Shown here: in pieces, positions 15,020 to 23,088 of the stretch
Layout of the letters: the number at the start of each line of letters is the position of its first letter
How positions within the stretch are numbered: position 1 is the first letter of the stretch
Assembly: GCA_027023325.1 (NCBI GenBank)
Contig: JALVVQ010000257.1
Span: forward strand, 1 to 30,262
Length of the DNA stretch: 30,262 nucleotides
DNA from: Campylobacteraceae bacterium
Lineage (GTDB): Bacteria; Campylobacterota; Campylobacteria; Campylobacterales; Sulfurovaceae
Direction of reading: 5' to 3'
Program-made: the position numbers and the translations under genes
The notes under the pieces: model-generated
Told to the model about the DNA's origin: nothing
What the model saw: the letters and a program-made list of their open reading frames with translations, nothing else
The model's database searches: none

Positions 15020-16501
15020 ATGAATCAAAAAGAGATATCGTGGTATGCATGGGGCACAGATCCCTTTGATAAGGCAAAACAGGAAGAGAAGCCACTGTTG
15101 CTTTTTATTGGTTACAGGGGATGTTACTGGTGTGAGCAGATGGAGCGGGAATCTTTCGTTAATGATATAACGGTCTCTTTGGTAGAGGAGCATTGTATCG
15201 TGGTGCGTGTCGATAGCCATGAACGACCAGATATTGGTAGGCATTTTCACCGTGTATTTACACAGATGACTGGACGCGAAGCAAACTATCCGTTGGTGAT
15301 TTTCCTCTCGTCTGACAAGGTACCGCTGTATGCTGCAAGCTATCTGCCTGAGTCGAGCAGGGACGGAATGATGGGGCTAGGGGAGACTGTGACGCTGGTT
15401 GCGCAAAAATACCAGCAGCAAAGGGCACTGCTTCTGGAGAAGGGTCAAGAGATTCTAGATCTGCTACAGCCATCAAAGCAAAGTATCCAAGCAACCACAC
15501 TGCATGGTGGTATCGTCTCTGTCATTTCTGAGCAGATCAAAGTGCTTCATGACAGTGAGCATGGAGGGTTTGGAGAGAAGCCAAAATTTCCCAGACACTC
15601 TCTGTTGATGCTGGCACTGGATAGTTACAAGGAGACCAAAGATCCTGAAATTGCTGCCTTGCTTCGGCATACTTTGGATGCACTGACCAACAAGGGATTG
15701 CATGACAGAGAGGAAGGTGGATTTCATCGTTACTGTATGGACAAGGCATGGCAGGAGCCGCAGAGAGGGAAAATGCTCTATGACAATGCCTTGATGAGTG
15801 AGACACTGCTATGGGCATCGACACGGCTAGAAGAAGAACAATACGCCGCCATAGCACTAGAGACAGTGGAATTTATACGAAATAAACTGATGCTGGATGG
15901 GTGTTTCTGTGCTTTTTATGACGAAGGTGTGGTGAAGGATGAGAGAATAGTTGTCTCATGGAATGCTATGGCGATCAAAGCCTTTTTAATGGCTGGAAAG
16001 TGGGACAGGGTCTACAGACAAATGGGCATTGCTTCACTCTCCAAGTTGCTGGAGTTTGGGATGAAAGGAGGGGTACTGTACCACAGCTTTATCCGAGGAG
16101 AAGCACCCGCGACAGAGGCATTTTTGGAGGATTATGCCTATGTGGCTGAGGTACTGATCGTGGCATATGAAGAGACCGGAGAGGAGCACTATTTGGTCAA
16201 GGCTTCAGAGCTGATCAACGAGGCACTCAAGCAGTTTTTTAATCAAGGACAATGGTGCTATGCCAACAAAGAGGTGGTATTGCCTGCAGATACGGTCGAC
16301 GGAGACTATCCTGCTGCACTCTCTGTGATGGGTGCTGTCCTGCAAAAGGCTACGAAGCTTATCGATCCGGCGTATGAGAAGTTTTTGCAGCGTACGCTGG
16401 AGATACACTCCTATGAATTAATGAGACAGCCTGTCTCTATGCCTGCATTGGCAAGGACAGCGATGCAGAGCATACGCCCACAAGAGAAAATACAAATGTA
16501 A
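15020..16501 (+). CDS. DUF255/YyaL-type thioredoxin-fold protein (short form)
   Basis: 493 residues. Residues about 1-130 form the thioredoxin-like DUF255 domain with a CYWC pair (C35, C38) in GYRGCYWCEQMERESF; the rest resembles the alpha/alpha-barrel (six-hairpin glycosidase-like) region, including GGFGEKPKFPR and GGFHRYCMD. Family members are usually about 600-750 residues, so this one is shortened. The role of the family is not established, though human spermatogenesis-associated protein 20 belongs to it. Start: an in-frame ATG also occurs at 15002, but the ATG at 15020 has AAAGGG six bases upstream and gives the expected N-terminus (MNQKEISWYAWG), so it is preferred. Divergent from dsbD with a 90-base gap. 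Confidence 0.85.
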   Translation: MNQKEISWYAWGTDPFDKAKQEEKPLLLFIGYRGCYWCEQMERESFVNDITVSLVEEHCIVVRVDSHERPDIGRHFHRVFTQMTGREANYPLVIFLSSDKVPLYAASYLPESSRDGMMGLGETVTLVAQKYQQQRALLLEKGQEILDLLQPSKQSIQATTLHGGIVSVISEQIKVLHDSEHGGFGEKPKFPRHSLLMLALDSYKETKDPEIAALLRHTLDALTNKGLHDREEGGFHRYCMDKAWQEPQRGKMLYDNALMSETLLWASTRLEEEQYAAIALETVEFIRNKLMLDGCFCAFYDEGVVKDERIVVSWNAMAIKAFLMAGKWDRVYRQMGIASLSKLLEFGMKGGVLYHSFIRGEAPATEAFLEDYAYVAEVLIVAYEETGEEHYLVKASELINEALKQFFNQGQWCYANKEVVLPADTVDGDYPAALSVMGAVLQKATKLIDPAYEKFLQRTLEIHSYELMRQPVSMPALARTAMQSIRPQEKIQM

Positions 16502-16509
16502 AGTAACAC

Positions 16510-16538
16510 TTGACACTTTATGATAAAAATGCTATACT
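16510..16538 (+). promoter_or_regulatory. Consensus sigma-70 promoter of the lipid operon
   Basis: TTGACA at 16510-16515, a 17-base spacer, and TATACT at 16533-16538. This is the only full -35/-10 promoter I found in the window. The spacer is normal, unlike the 19-20 base spacers of classic MerR-activated promoters. The MerR gene starts at 16569 with AAGGAG at 16557-16562. Confidence 0.75.
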
Positions 16539-16568
16539 TTCATACTTTCCATACAAAAGGAGCATGGC

Positions 16569-17231
16569 ATGGCATTGAAAATGAAAGCGCTTTCCGCGCA
16601 GAGCGGAGAGAACAAATCAACCATACTGTTTTATATCAAAGAGGGATTGCTTCCAGCACCCTCCAAGCCCAAACCCAATGTGCATCTCTATGATGAAAGC
16701 TGCGTAGAGATCATAAAGTTCATCAAATACCTCCAGCATCATTTTGCCTATACCATCGCAGATATCAAACATATCTTTGAGCAGACGCCTTTGGATCTGG
16801 ATGGGAGTTTTGAGATGATGGTGAGCGCACTTGAGATCGCCACCGTAGGAAAAAATCCTGTATGGTATACCAAAGAAGCCTTTCTTAAAGAGAGTGGGCT
16901 GGAGGAGGAGACCTTGGATACCTATATCGATAGAGGGTATCTCTTCCAAAGAAAACAGGGGTTCAGTTCTGCGGAGCTTGAGATGGTAGGCATCTTGCAA
17001 AATCTTAGTACGCTTGGACTTGAGAGCGCACTGATAGACCAGTATGTGCAGAGTGCCAAGCAGATTGCTATGCTGGAGAGTGAGGCAGGTGCTAGGATGT
17101 TTGATACGATTGAAAAGGAGTCAACGGCACATTATGAGATGCTTTTTGACATGGTACTCAAGCTCAAGCCCTATATCTACAATATGCATACTGTTTCACA
17201 GTATTATCATGACAAAAGGAGCCAATCATGA
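16569..17231 (+). CDS. MerR-family regulator with two HTH-like segments
   Basis: 220 residues. Residues 1-75 are a MerR-type winged helix: KMKALSAQSGENKSTILFY, then KEGLLP, then the wing and FIKYLQHHFAYTIADIKHIF. A second similar segment follows at about 97-155 (YTKEAFLKESGLEEETLDTYIDRGYL then FSSAELEMVGIL), so the protein may carry two DNA-binding domains. The only cysteine lies in the wing region, and no metal or thiol sensing motif is apparent; the effector is unknown. The start at 16569 has AAGGAG six bases upstream; the ATG at 16564 is out of frame. Its stop overlaps the next start as ATGA, so it is translationally coupled to the lipid acyltransferase gene and likely regulates this operon. 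Confidence 0.85.
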   Translation: MALKMKALSAQSGENKSTILFYIKEGLLPAPSKPKPNVHLYDESCVEIIKFIKYLQHHFAYTIADIKHIFEQTPLDLDGSFEMMVSALEIATVGKNPVWYTKEAFLKESGLEEETLDTYIDRGYLFQRKQGFSSAELEMVGILQNLSTLGLESALIDQYVQSAKQIAMLESEAGARMFDTIEKESTAHYEMLFDMVLKLKPYIYNMHTVSQYYHDKRSQS

Positions 17232-20200
17232 AAACACTCTTCCGCATCGCAGGGTTTACCCCTTATATATTGATCATCTTTCTCAATGCAATGACAGATC
17301 TGGGACACAAAATTATCCTACAAAATACGATCTTTAAGGCCTATGACGGCTCTGAGCTGATCGTGCTGACTGCGATAGTCAATGCCTTGATTCTGTTGCC
17401 GTTTATCTTTCTCTTTTCACCCTCTGGCTATATCGCTGACAAGTATCCCAAAACCAAAGTAATCGAGTATGCAGCACTGCTGGCGATAGGTATCACGGTA
17501 CTGATACTGATCAGTTACTACATGGGCTGGTTCTGGCTCGCCTTTGGGTTGACTTTTGTGCTGGCGGCGCAGAGTGCGGTCTATTCACCTGCCAAGTATG
17601 GGCTCATCAAAGAGATGGTAGGCAATGACAACCTTGCCTCTGCCAACGCACTGGTACAGGCAGTCACCATCATCTCTATACTTGCAGGTGCGGTGATCTA
17701 CTCACTGCTCTTTGAGAAGTTTTTGGGAGACAGAACGATACTCCCTCATGAGATACTACCGTATGTGGCACCGCTTGGCTACCTGCTTATCGCTGGAAGT
17801 ATCGTAGAGTACCTGCTTGCAAGACGGCTGGTGGGTGCGAAACAAAGCGAAGACAGTACCGTCAAATTTGAAGCAAAAAAGTATAAAAACCTTGGCTATC
17901 TCAAAGAGAATCTCACACTCCTCAAAAGCAATGAAACCGTATGGCTCAGTATCATCGGGCTGAGTATCTTCTGGGGGATCTCTCAGGTGGTTGTGGCTAT
18001 TTTCGGAGAGTATCTCAAGGGAGAGCTTGGTGTCACCGATACGGTGGTAGCACAGGGACTTTTAGCACTGTCTGGTGTGGGTATTATCGTAGGGTCTTTG
18101 TTGGCTGGAAGATTTAGCCGTCGCTATATCGAGACAGGGATCATTCCTCTAGGGGCTCTGGGTGTGTCACTCTCAGTCTATCTACTTCCTTCGCTTCACA
18201 GTCAGCTTGCTCTGGGTGTGGATCTTTTTGCTTTTGGACTCTTCGCAGGGCTCTTTATCGTACCACTCAATGCGCTGATTCAGTTTGCCACGCCGACACA
18301 TATCCTAGGGAAAATGCTTGCTGGCAACAACTTTGTCCAGAGTGTATCGATGTTTCTGTTTCTGGTGGTTACGGCACTGTTTGGCTACTTTGAGATATCA
18401 AGCAGGACACTGTTTTATCTCGTGGCGACCATTGCCTTTGTTGGGATGCTCTATACCTTTGTCAAGCTCCCGCAGTCGCTGGTGCGCTATCTTGTCAAGA
18501 TGCTCTTTCGCTTTCGATACCGTATCGAGGTCAAAGGACTCGAGCATATCAAAGCAGAGGGCAGAGGGGTACTACTGCTGGGTAATCATGTCTCGTTTCT
18601 CGATTGGGCGATGTTACAAATTGCCTACCCAAAGCAGATCCGCTTTGTAATGGACAGAACCTACTATGAAAAGTGGTATCTGAAGCCATTTTTTAATTTC
18701 TTTGGTGTGATCCCTATCTCTACCAGAGGAAGTAAAACAGCATTGGCAAAGGTGAGCGAAGCCTTGGAGAATGGTGATACCGTAGCACTCTTTCCAGAGG
18801 GGCACCTCTCTAGAAATGGTCATTTAGGCGAGTTCAAGAAAGGCTTTCAGGTCGCAGCCAAAGAGGTGGAGAATGCAGTGATCGTGCCTTTTTATCTCAG
18901 AGGACTCTGGGAGGATAACTTCTCTCATGCATCTGGGAAAATGAAGCGAAATAGCGCGAAGGATATCACGGTCAGTTTTGGTGAGATGATGGATATCTAT
19001 AGTACCCCTGTGGAGGTCAAAAAATCAGTCTTTGATCTCTCTATCTCTTCCTGGCAGGTGTACACAAAGGAACTACCCAGTATCCAAAAAGCATGGCTAC
19101 AGAGCGCCAAGGAATCAGGAGGCAAGCTCTGCATGGCAGATTCGACTGGGCTAGAACTCTCCAACCATAAGTTTGTCACAGGGACACTGCTTATCGCAAA
19201 CAGGCTGAAAAAGCCTCTCGCGCATACGCAAAATGTTGGACTTCTCTTGCCCACCTCAGTAGGGGGATCCATGGGAAACATGGCACTGCTCACACTGGGA
19301 AAAACGGTGGTCAATCTCAACTACTCCAGTGGTACACAGAGTTTGTTGCATGCGGTGGATATCGCACAGATAGAGACTGTCATTGCCTCCAAGCAGTTTG
19401 TGACCAGACTGAAGGCCAAAGGCTTCGATCTTTCAGAGGTGCTGGTGCAGGTGGAGGTAATCTATCTGGAGGATATCAAGGAACAGATTGGCAAGTTAGC
19501 ATCTCTGCGGATGCTGCTTAGTGTGAAGCTACTTCCGCTAGATATCCTGAGTCGCATCTATCTCAAGGAGCGCAGCCCAGAGGATACTGCAGCGATACTT
19601 TTCTCCAGTGGAAGCGAAGGCACACCCAAGGGGATTGAGCTGACCCATCGCAATATCATGGGTAACATCAAGCAGACCACCACACTGATCAATCCGACAG
19701 ATGAGGATGTGATGCTGGGCACCTTGCCGATCTTTCACTCCTTTGGCTTGACAGTGACGACCCTGCTGCCACTGGTCGAGGGGATTCCTGTGGCGTGCCA
19801 TCCTGATCCGACAGATGGCTTTGGGATAGGCAAGATGGCAGCCAAGTATGAGGCGACCATGCTCTTTGCGACGGCGACCTTCTTCCGACTCTATACCCGC
19901 AACCGCAAGCTTCATCCACTCATGTTCTCACACTTGAGGATGGTGATCGCAGGTGCCGAGAAGCTGCCTGCTGAGATCAGAGAGGCGTTTCGGGCGAAGT
20001 TTGGCAAAGAGATCTACGAGGGGTATGGTGCGACAGAGACCACACCTGTGGCTGGGGTCAATATCCCTGATGTCCTGATGATGGATGACTGGAAGGTGCA
20101 AAAGGGCAACAAGGCAGGCACGATAGGGCTGCCTCTGCCAGGAAGCAGCTTCCGTATCGTAGATCCTGAGAGCTTCGAAGAGCTGCCTGTAGGGGAGGAT

Positions 20201-20680
20201 GGCATGATCCTGATCGGCGGCACCCAGATCATGAAAGGTTACATCGGTGACCCTGACAAGACCGCTGCGGTGATCAGAGAGATTGATGGCATCCGCTGGT
20301 ATGTGACGGGTGACAAGGGGCATCTGGATGAGGATGGCTTCTTGACGATTGTGGATCGCTATAGCCGTTTTGCCAAAGTGGCTGGAGAGATGGTGAGTCT
20401 GGGGCTGGTAGAGAGTGAGATCGTCAAGGTGCTTTCAGAGGCAGACCAGATCGCTGTCGCTGCCCTGCCGGACGAGAAGAAGGGAGAGAAGTTGGTACTG
20501 CTACTGGAGGGAGAGATGACACTAGAGACACTCAAAGCAGAGATCAAAACGCTAGAGATGAATCCCCTCTTTGTACCCAGCGAATACTACAAGGTGGAGG
20601 CATTGCCTAAACTAGGCACAGGAAAAGCAGATTTCAAGGGTGCCAAAAAATTAGCACAGGAGTTGAGTGATGGAGAATAA
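17228..20680 (+). CDS. LplT-PlsC-Aas fusion: lysophospholipid flippase / acyltransferase / acyl-ACP synthetase
   Basis: 1150 residues in three parts. About 1-410 is a 12-helix MFS permease like LplT, which flips lysophospholipids inward. About 415-620 is a PlsC-type acyltransferase with NHVSFLD (H454, D459), FPEG at 522-525 and VIVPFYLRG. About 660-1150 is an AMP-forming acyl-ACP synthetase with the ATP loop FSSGSEGTPKG near 791, YGATETTP, and the C-terminal catalytic lysine region KLGTGKAD near 1132. In E. coli LplT and Aas are separate proteins that together re-acylate lysophospholipids; here one polypeptide does the whole job. Start ATG overlaps the MerR stop by four bases; the end overlaps the next gene. 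Fatty acid and head-group preference cannot be seen. Confidence 0.93.
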   Translation: MKTLFRIAGFTPYILIIFLNAMTDLGHKIILQNTIFKAYDGSELIVLTAIVNALILLPFIFLFSPSGYIADKYPKTKVIEYAALLAIGITVLILISYYMGWFWLAFGLTFVLAAQSAVYSPAKYGLIKEMVGNDNLASANALVQAVTIISILAGAVIYSLLFEKFLGDRTILPHEILPYVAPLGYLLIAGSIVEYLLARRLVGAKQSEDSTVKFEAKKYKNLGYLKENLTLLKSNETVWLSIIGLSIFWGISQVVVAIFGEYLKGELGVTDTVVAQGLLALSGVGIIVGSLLAGRFSRRYIETGIIPLGALGVSLSVYLLPSLHSQLALGVDLFAFGLFAGLFIVPLNALIQFATPTHILGKMLAGNNFVQSVSMFLFLVVTALFGYFEISSRTLFYLVATIAFVGMLYTFVKLPQSLVRYLVKMLFRFRYRIEVKGLEHIKAEGRGVLLLGNHVSFLDWAMLQIAYPKQIRFVMDRTYYEKWYLKPFFNFFGVIPISTRGSKTALAKVSEALENGDTVALFPEGHLSRNGHLGEFKKGFQVAAKEVENAVIVPFYLRGLWEDNFSHASGKMKRNSAKDITVSFGEMMDIYSTPVEVKKSVFDLSISSWQVYTKELPSIQKAWLQSAKESGGKLCMADSTGLELSNHKFVTGTLLIANRLKKPLAHTQNVGLLLPTSVGGSMGNMALLTLGKTVVNLNYSSGTQSLLHAVDIAQIETVIASKQFVTRLKAKGFDLSEVLVQVEVIYLEDIKEQIGKLASLRMLLSVKLLPLDILSRIYLKERSPEDTAAILFSSGSEGTPKGIELTHRNIMGNIKQTTTLINPTDEDVMLGTLPIFHSFGLTVTTLLPLVEGIPVACHPDPTDGFGIGKMAAKYEATMLFATATFFRLYTRNRKLHPLMFSHLRMVIAGAEKLPAEIREAFRAKFGKEIYEGYGATETTPVAGVNIPDVLMMDDWKVQKGNKAGTIGLPLPGSSFRIVDPESFEELPVGEDGMILIGGTQIMKGYIGDPDKTAAVIREIDGIRWYVTGDKGHLDEDGFLTIVDRYSRFAKVAGEMVSLGLVESEIVKVLSEADQIAVAALPDEKKGEKLVLLLEGEMTLETLKAEIKTLEMNPLFVPSEYYKVEALPKLGTGKADFKGAKKLAQELSDGE

Positions 20681-20984
20681 GGAAGAGACATTGGAAGAGA
20701 GAACTTATCAGGGGTCACTGCTGTCAGTAATACACTTTCTGTCTGGGATTGCTGCGGCAGCGTATTCGATATTTTTGGTTACGAACTATAACCGTAATAT
20801 GCCTTGGGGTAACCTATTGACTTTCGGTATCCTCTTCTTGTATCTGTGGGGCTTGTATGCATCTGTACCGCGCTACAAAAAAGGAAGTATGGGCACAGCA
20901 AGGGGCATCTTTCATGTGATAGGAGGATTATCTTTGGTATTTTTTCTCAATATTTTTGTCTGCATGAATAGTTCAAGATTTTAA
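20670..20984 (+). CDS. Small integral membrane protein, unknown
   Basis: 104 residues with three hydrophobic stretches (about residues 18-38, 47-65, 82-100) and a charged N-terminus. I do not recognise a family. The ATG at 20670 is preferred over a GTG at 20667 because AGGAG at 20658-20662 is seven bases from it. The start lies inside the end of the LplT-PlsC-Aas gene and the stop is two bases before the Lgt-like gene, so it is a true operon member, perhaps an accessory subunit of one of its membrane neighbours. This role is inferred from context only. Confidence 0.75.
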   Translation: MENKEETLEERTYQGSLLSVIHFLSGIAAAAYSIFLVTNYNRNMPWGNLLTFGILFLYLWGLYASVPRYKKGSMGTARGIFHVIGGLSLVFFLNIFVCMNSSRF

Positions 20985-20986
20985 AA

Positions 20987-21670
20987 ATGGCTATTCATAT
21001 CCTCTTTGATTTGCTCTCTTATCTGGCGGCAGGTGCGTTTTCTTGGAGGTATTTCAAGGATCCAAACCCTGTGATCATAGAGGAAGATATGCGTTGGTAT
21101 TACTACACTGTGTTGGTCGTTGGGTTTGTCTTGGGCTCTGTGGGTCTGAGTATACTCAACAACTATCTCTCACTAGAGGGACAGGTGATCTTGGGAAAAT
21201 CTATACTGGGAGCACTTTTCGGTGGGATACTTTTCTCTGAGACATTTAAGTACTTTATGGGCATCAAGGGTTCTACGGGGGCATATTTTGTCCCCTCTCT
21301 GGCTATCGGTATTGCGATTGGCAGAATCGGATGCTTTTTGGCAGGGCTTGAGGATTATACCTATGGTGTGGAGACGACTCTGCCGTGGGGTGTAGACTTT
21401 GGGGATGGGGTAGTGCGGCATCCTGTGCAACTCTATGAGAGTTTGGCGATGTTTGGATTTTTTGGGTTTGCCTTGTGGCGATACAGGGTAGACAGAGCAG
21501 GATTTGGGCGCACTATGTTTTACCAGTTTGTGCTTTGGTATGCCCTGCAGAGATTTGCCTGGGAGCAACTCAAGCCCTATGAGAATATCGTGTTGGGTAT
21601 CAATCTATTTGGCTGGGTTTGCTTGGTACTGATAGGGTATGCAGTGGTTTATCTATACAGAAATAAATAA
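20987..21670 (+). CDS. Lgt-like (prolipoprotein diacylglyceryl transferase family) membrane protein
   Basis: 227 residues, about seven hydrophobic helices. Lgt moves a diacylglyceryl group from phosphatidylglycerol to lipobox cysteines. Family signs here: GRIGCFLAG (R113, aligned with the essential Lgt arginine), HPVQLYES (H145) and LQRFAWEQLKPYE (R189, E193) near the end. Deviations: the Lgt HGG segment reads LFGG (F78 where the catalytic-site histidine should be), and the N of GRxGNF is C116. It is also shorter than true Lgt (about 260-290). It is therefore probably a paralogue with another acceptor or substrate. The start is two bases after the previous stop with only a weak ribosome binding site, consistent with coupling. 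Neighbours are all lipid-related. Confidence 0.82.
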   Translation: MAIHILFDLLSYLAAGAFSWRYFKDPNPVIIEEDMRWYYYTVLVVGFVLGSVGLSILNNYLSLEGQVILGKSILGALFGGILFSETFKYFMGIKGSTGAYFVPSLAIGIAIGRIGCFLAGLEDYTYGVETTLPWGVDFGDGVVRHPVQLYESLAMFGFFGFALWRYRVDRAGFGRTMFYQFVLWYALQRFAWEQLKPYENIVLGINLFGWVCLVLIGYAVVYLYRNK

Positions 21671-21681
21671 AGGAAAGTATC

Positions 21682-23088
21682 ATGGCATTTTATGCACAAC
21701 ATTATGATCTGTTTTTGACAGCGACACAGAGTTTTTGTCAACAGTGTGACAACATCAATAGATTGGTTGACACCCATGTGGTGACCAAGGACAATGAGGT
21801 ATTCCTGCGTAAATTCTGTCCCACTTGTGGGGAGTCGATGGTAAAGATTTCCACCAATTATGACTACTACAAGCAGTGCGAAGCCTACCTCAAACAGCCG
21901 GACTTGCCAGAGAAGTCCTTGACACAGGTGCTTCGTGGTTGTCCCTATGACTGCGGGGTCTGTCCGCAGCACCAAAACCATCCCTGTCTGGCACTGTTCA
22001 ATGTCACAGATGAGTGCAATATGAAGTGCAATATCTGCTACTACGCAGCAGAGCCCGGACTGGGTAACCATCGCAGTATGGAGGAGATCTCACAGATGCT
22101 CGATACCCTGCTGGAGACCGAAAGTGAGCCTGACCTTATTCAAGTCACCGGAGGAGAGCCTACGACACACCCTCAGATCATGGAGATATTGCAGTTTCTC
22201 AAAAAGTCTCCAGTCAGGCATCTCATGCTCAACACCAATGGCATCCGTATCGCAGAAGATGAGGCGTTTGTCAAGGCACTTAAGAAGCTGGGCGCTGGGT
22301 TTGAGGTCTACTTACAGTTTGACTCTCTACAGAAAGAGGTGTTACAGGATATCCGAGCCAGAGATATGCGCGAGGTGAGACGCAAGGCATTGGCAATGCT
22401 GGAGAAGCATAATGTCTCTACTACGATCGTCTCAGTCATCAAAAAAGGACTGAATGACAAAGAGATCCCGCAGATCTTGGCATTCTCCCGCAAGTACCGC
22501 TGTATTCGTGGTGTGGTATTCCAGCCTGTCCAAGAGGTGGGGCGTATCAAAGCAGAAGGGGATTTCCGTATTACGCTGAGTGAGATCAGGCAGATCGTTG
22601 TCGAAGATGAGGGAAATCCTTTCACCGCAGCAGATATGATTCCGCTTCCCTGCGACCCACACAAGATCGGTGTAGGCTATGCTGCCAAGACCATGGGTAT
22701 AGATAAAGAGGGTGCTCCCTATGCCAACCTCATGCCAGTCACCGGACAGATTCCCAAAGAGATGATTACTGAGCAGAGAGGCACGGTGGCCTTCGAGCAA
22801 GACAGAGCATTTGTCAAGACGATTGTTGAGACTGTGAGCCTTGATACGGCTATGGGAGAGAGTATTCTCAAGGATAAGATCAAGACCAAGCTCTTCTGCT
22901 GCTGGCCGAGTTTTTTGAGTCCTGCAGATATGGGATATGAGAATGTCTATCGTATCGTTATTATGGAGTTCAGCGATGTGTATAATTTCGACACGACCAA
23001 CATCAAAAGAGAGTGTAACTTTATGATAGAGCCCAATCGGGTGATACCGTTTAGTACTTACAATATGGGGCTGTCGCGCTCTCAGTAG
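21682..23088 (+). CDS. Radical SAM protein, tetraether lipid synthase-like (COG1964)
   Basis: 468 residues. The radical SAM cluster motif is C112-x3-C116-x2-C119 (CNMKCNIC), with the GGEP segment near 157 and LMLNTNG after it. Upstream are a rubredoxin-like four-cysteine site (C19, C22, C46, C49) and a second cluster motif (C87, C91, C94, C102: GCPYDCGVCPQH). More cysteines in the C-terminal part (PLPCDPH, KLFCCWP, KRECNF) could bind a third cluster. This set matches what is known of archaeal Tes (MJ0619), which joins lipid tails by C-C bonds, and related bacterial proteins proposed to make membrane-spanning lipids. The start has AAAGGAAAG upstream, 11 bases after the Lgt-like stop. Last gene of the operon; its end overlaps truA by 7 bases. 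Catalysis on lipids is inferred. Confidence 0.85.
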   Translation: MAFYAQHYDLFLTATQSFCQQCDNINRLVDTHVVTKDNEVFLRKFCPTCGESMVKISTNYDYYKQCEAYLKQPDLPEKSLTQVLRGCPYDCGVCPQHQNHPCLALFNVTDECNMKCNICYYAAEPGLGNHRSMEEISQMLDTLLETESEPDLIQVTGGEPTTHPQIMEILQFLKKSPVRHLMLNTNGIRIAEDEAFVKALKKLGAGFEVYLQFDSLQKEVLQDIRARDMREVRRKALAMLEKHNVSTTIVSVIKKGLNDKEIPQILAFSRKYRCIRGVVFQPVQEVGRIKAEGDFRITLSEIRQIVVEDEGNPFTAADMIPLPCDPHKIGVGYAAKTMGIDKEGAPYANLMPVTGQIPKEMITEQRGTVAFEQDRAFVKTIVETVSLDTAMGESILKDKIKTKLFCCWPSFLSPADMGYENVYRIVIMEFSDVYNFDTTNIKRECNFMIEPNRVIPFSTYNMGLSRSQ

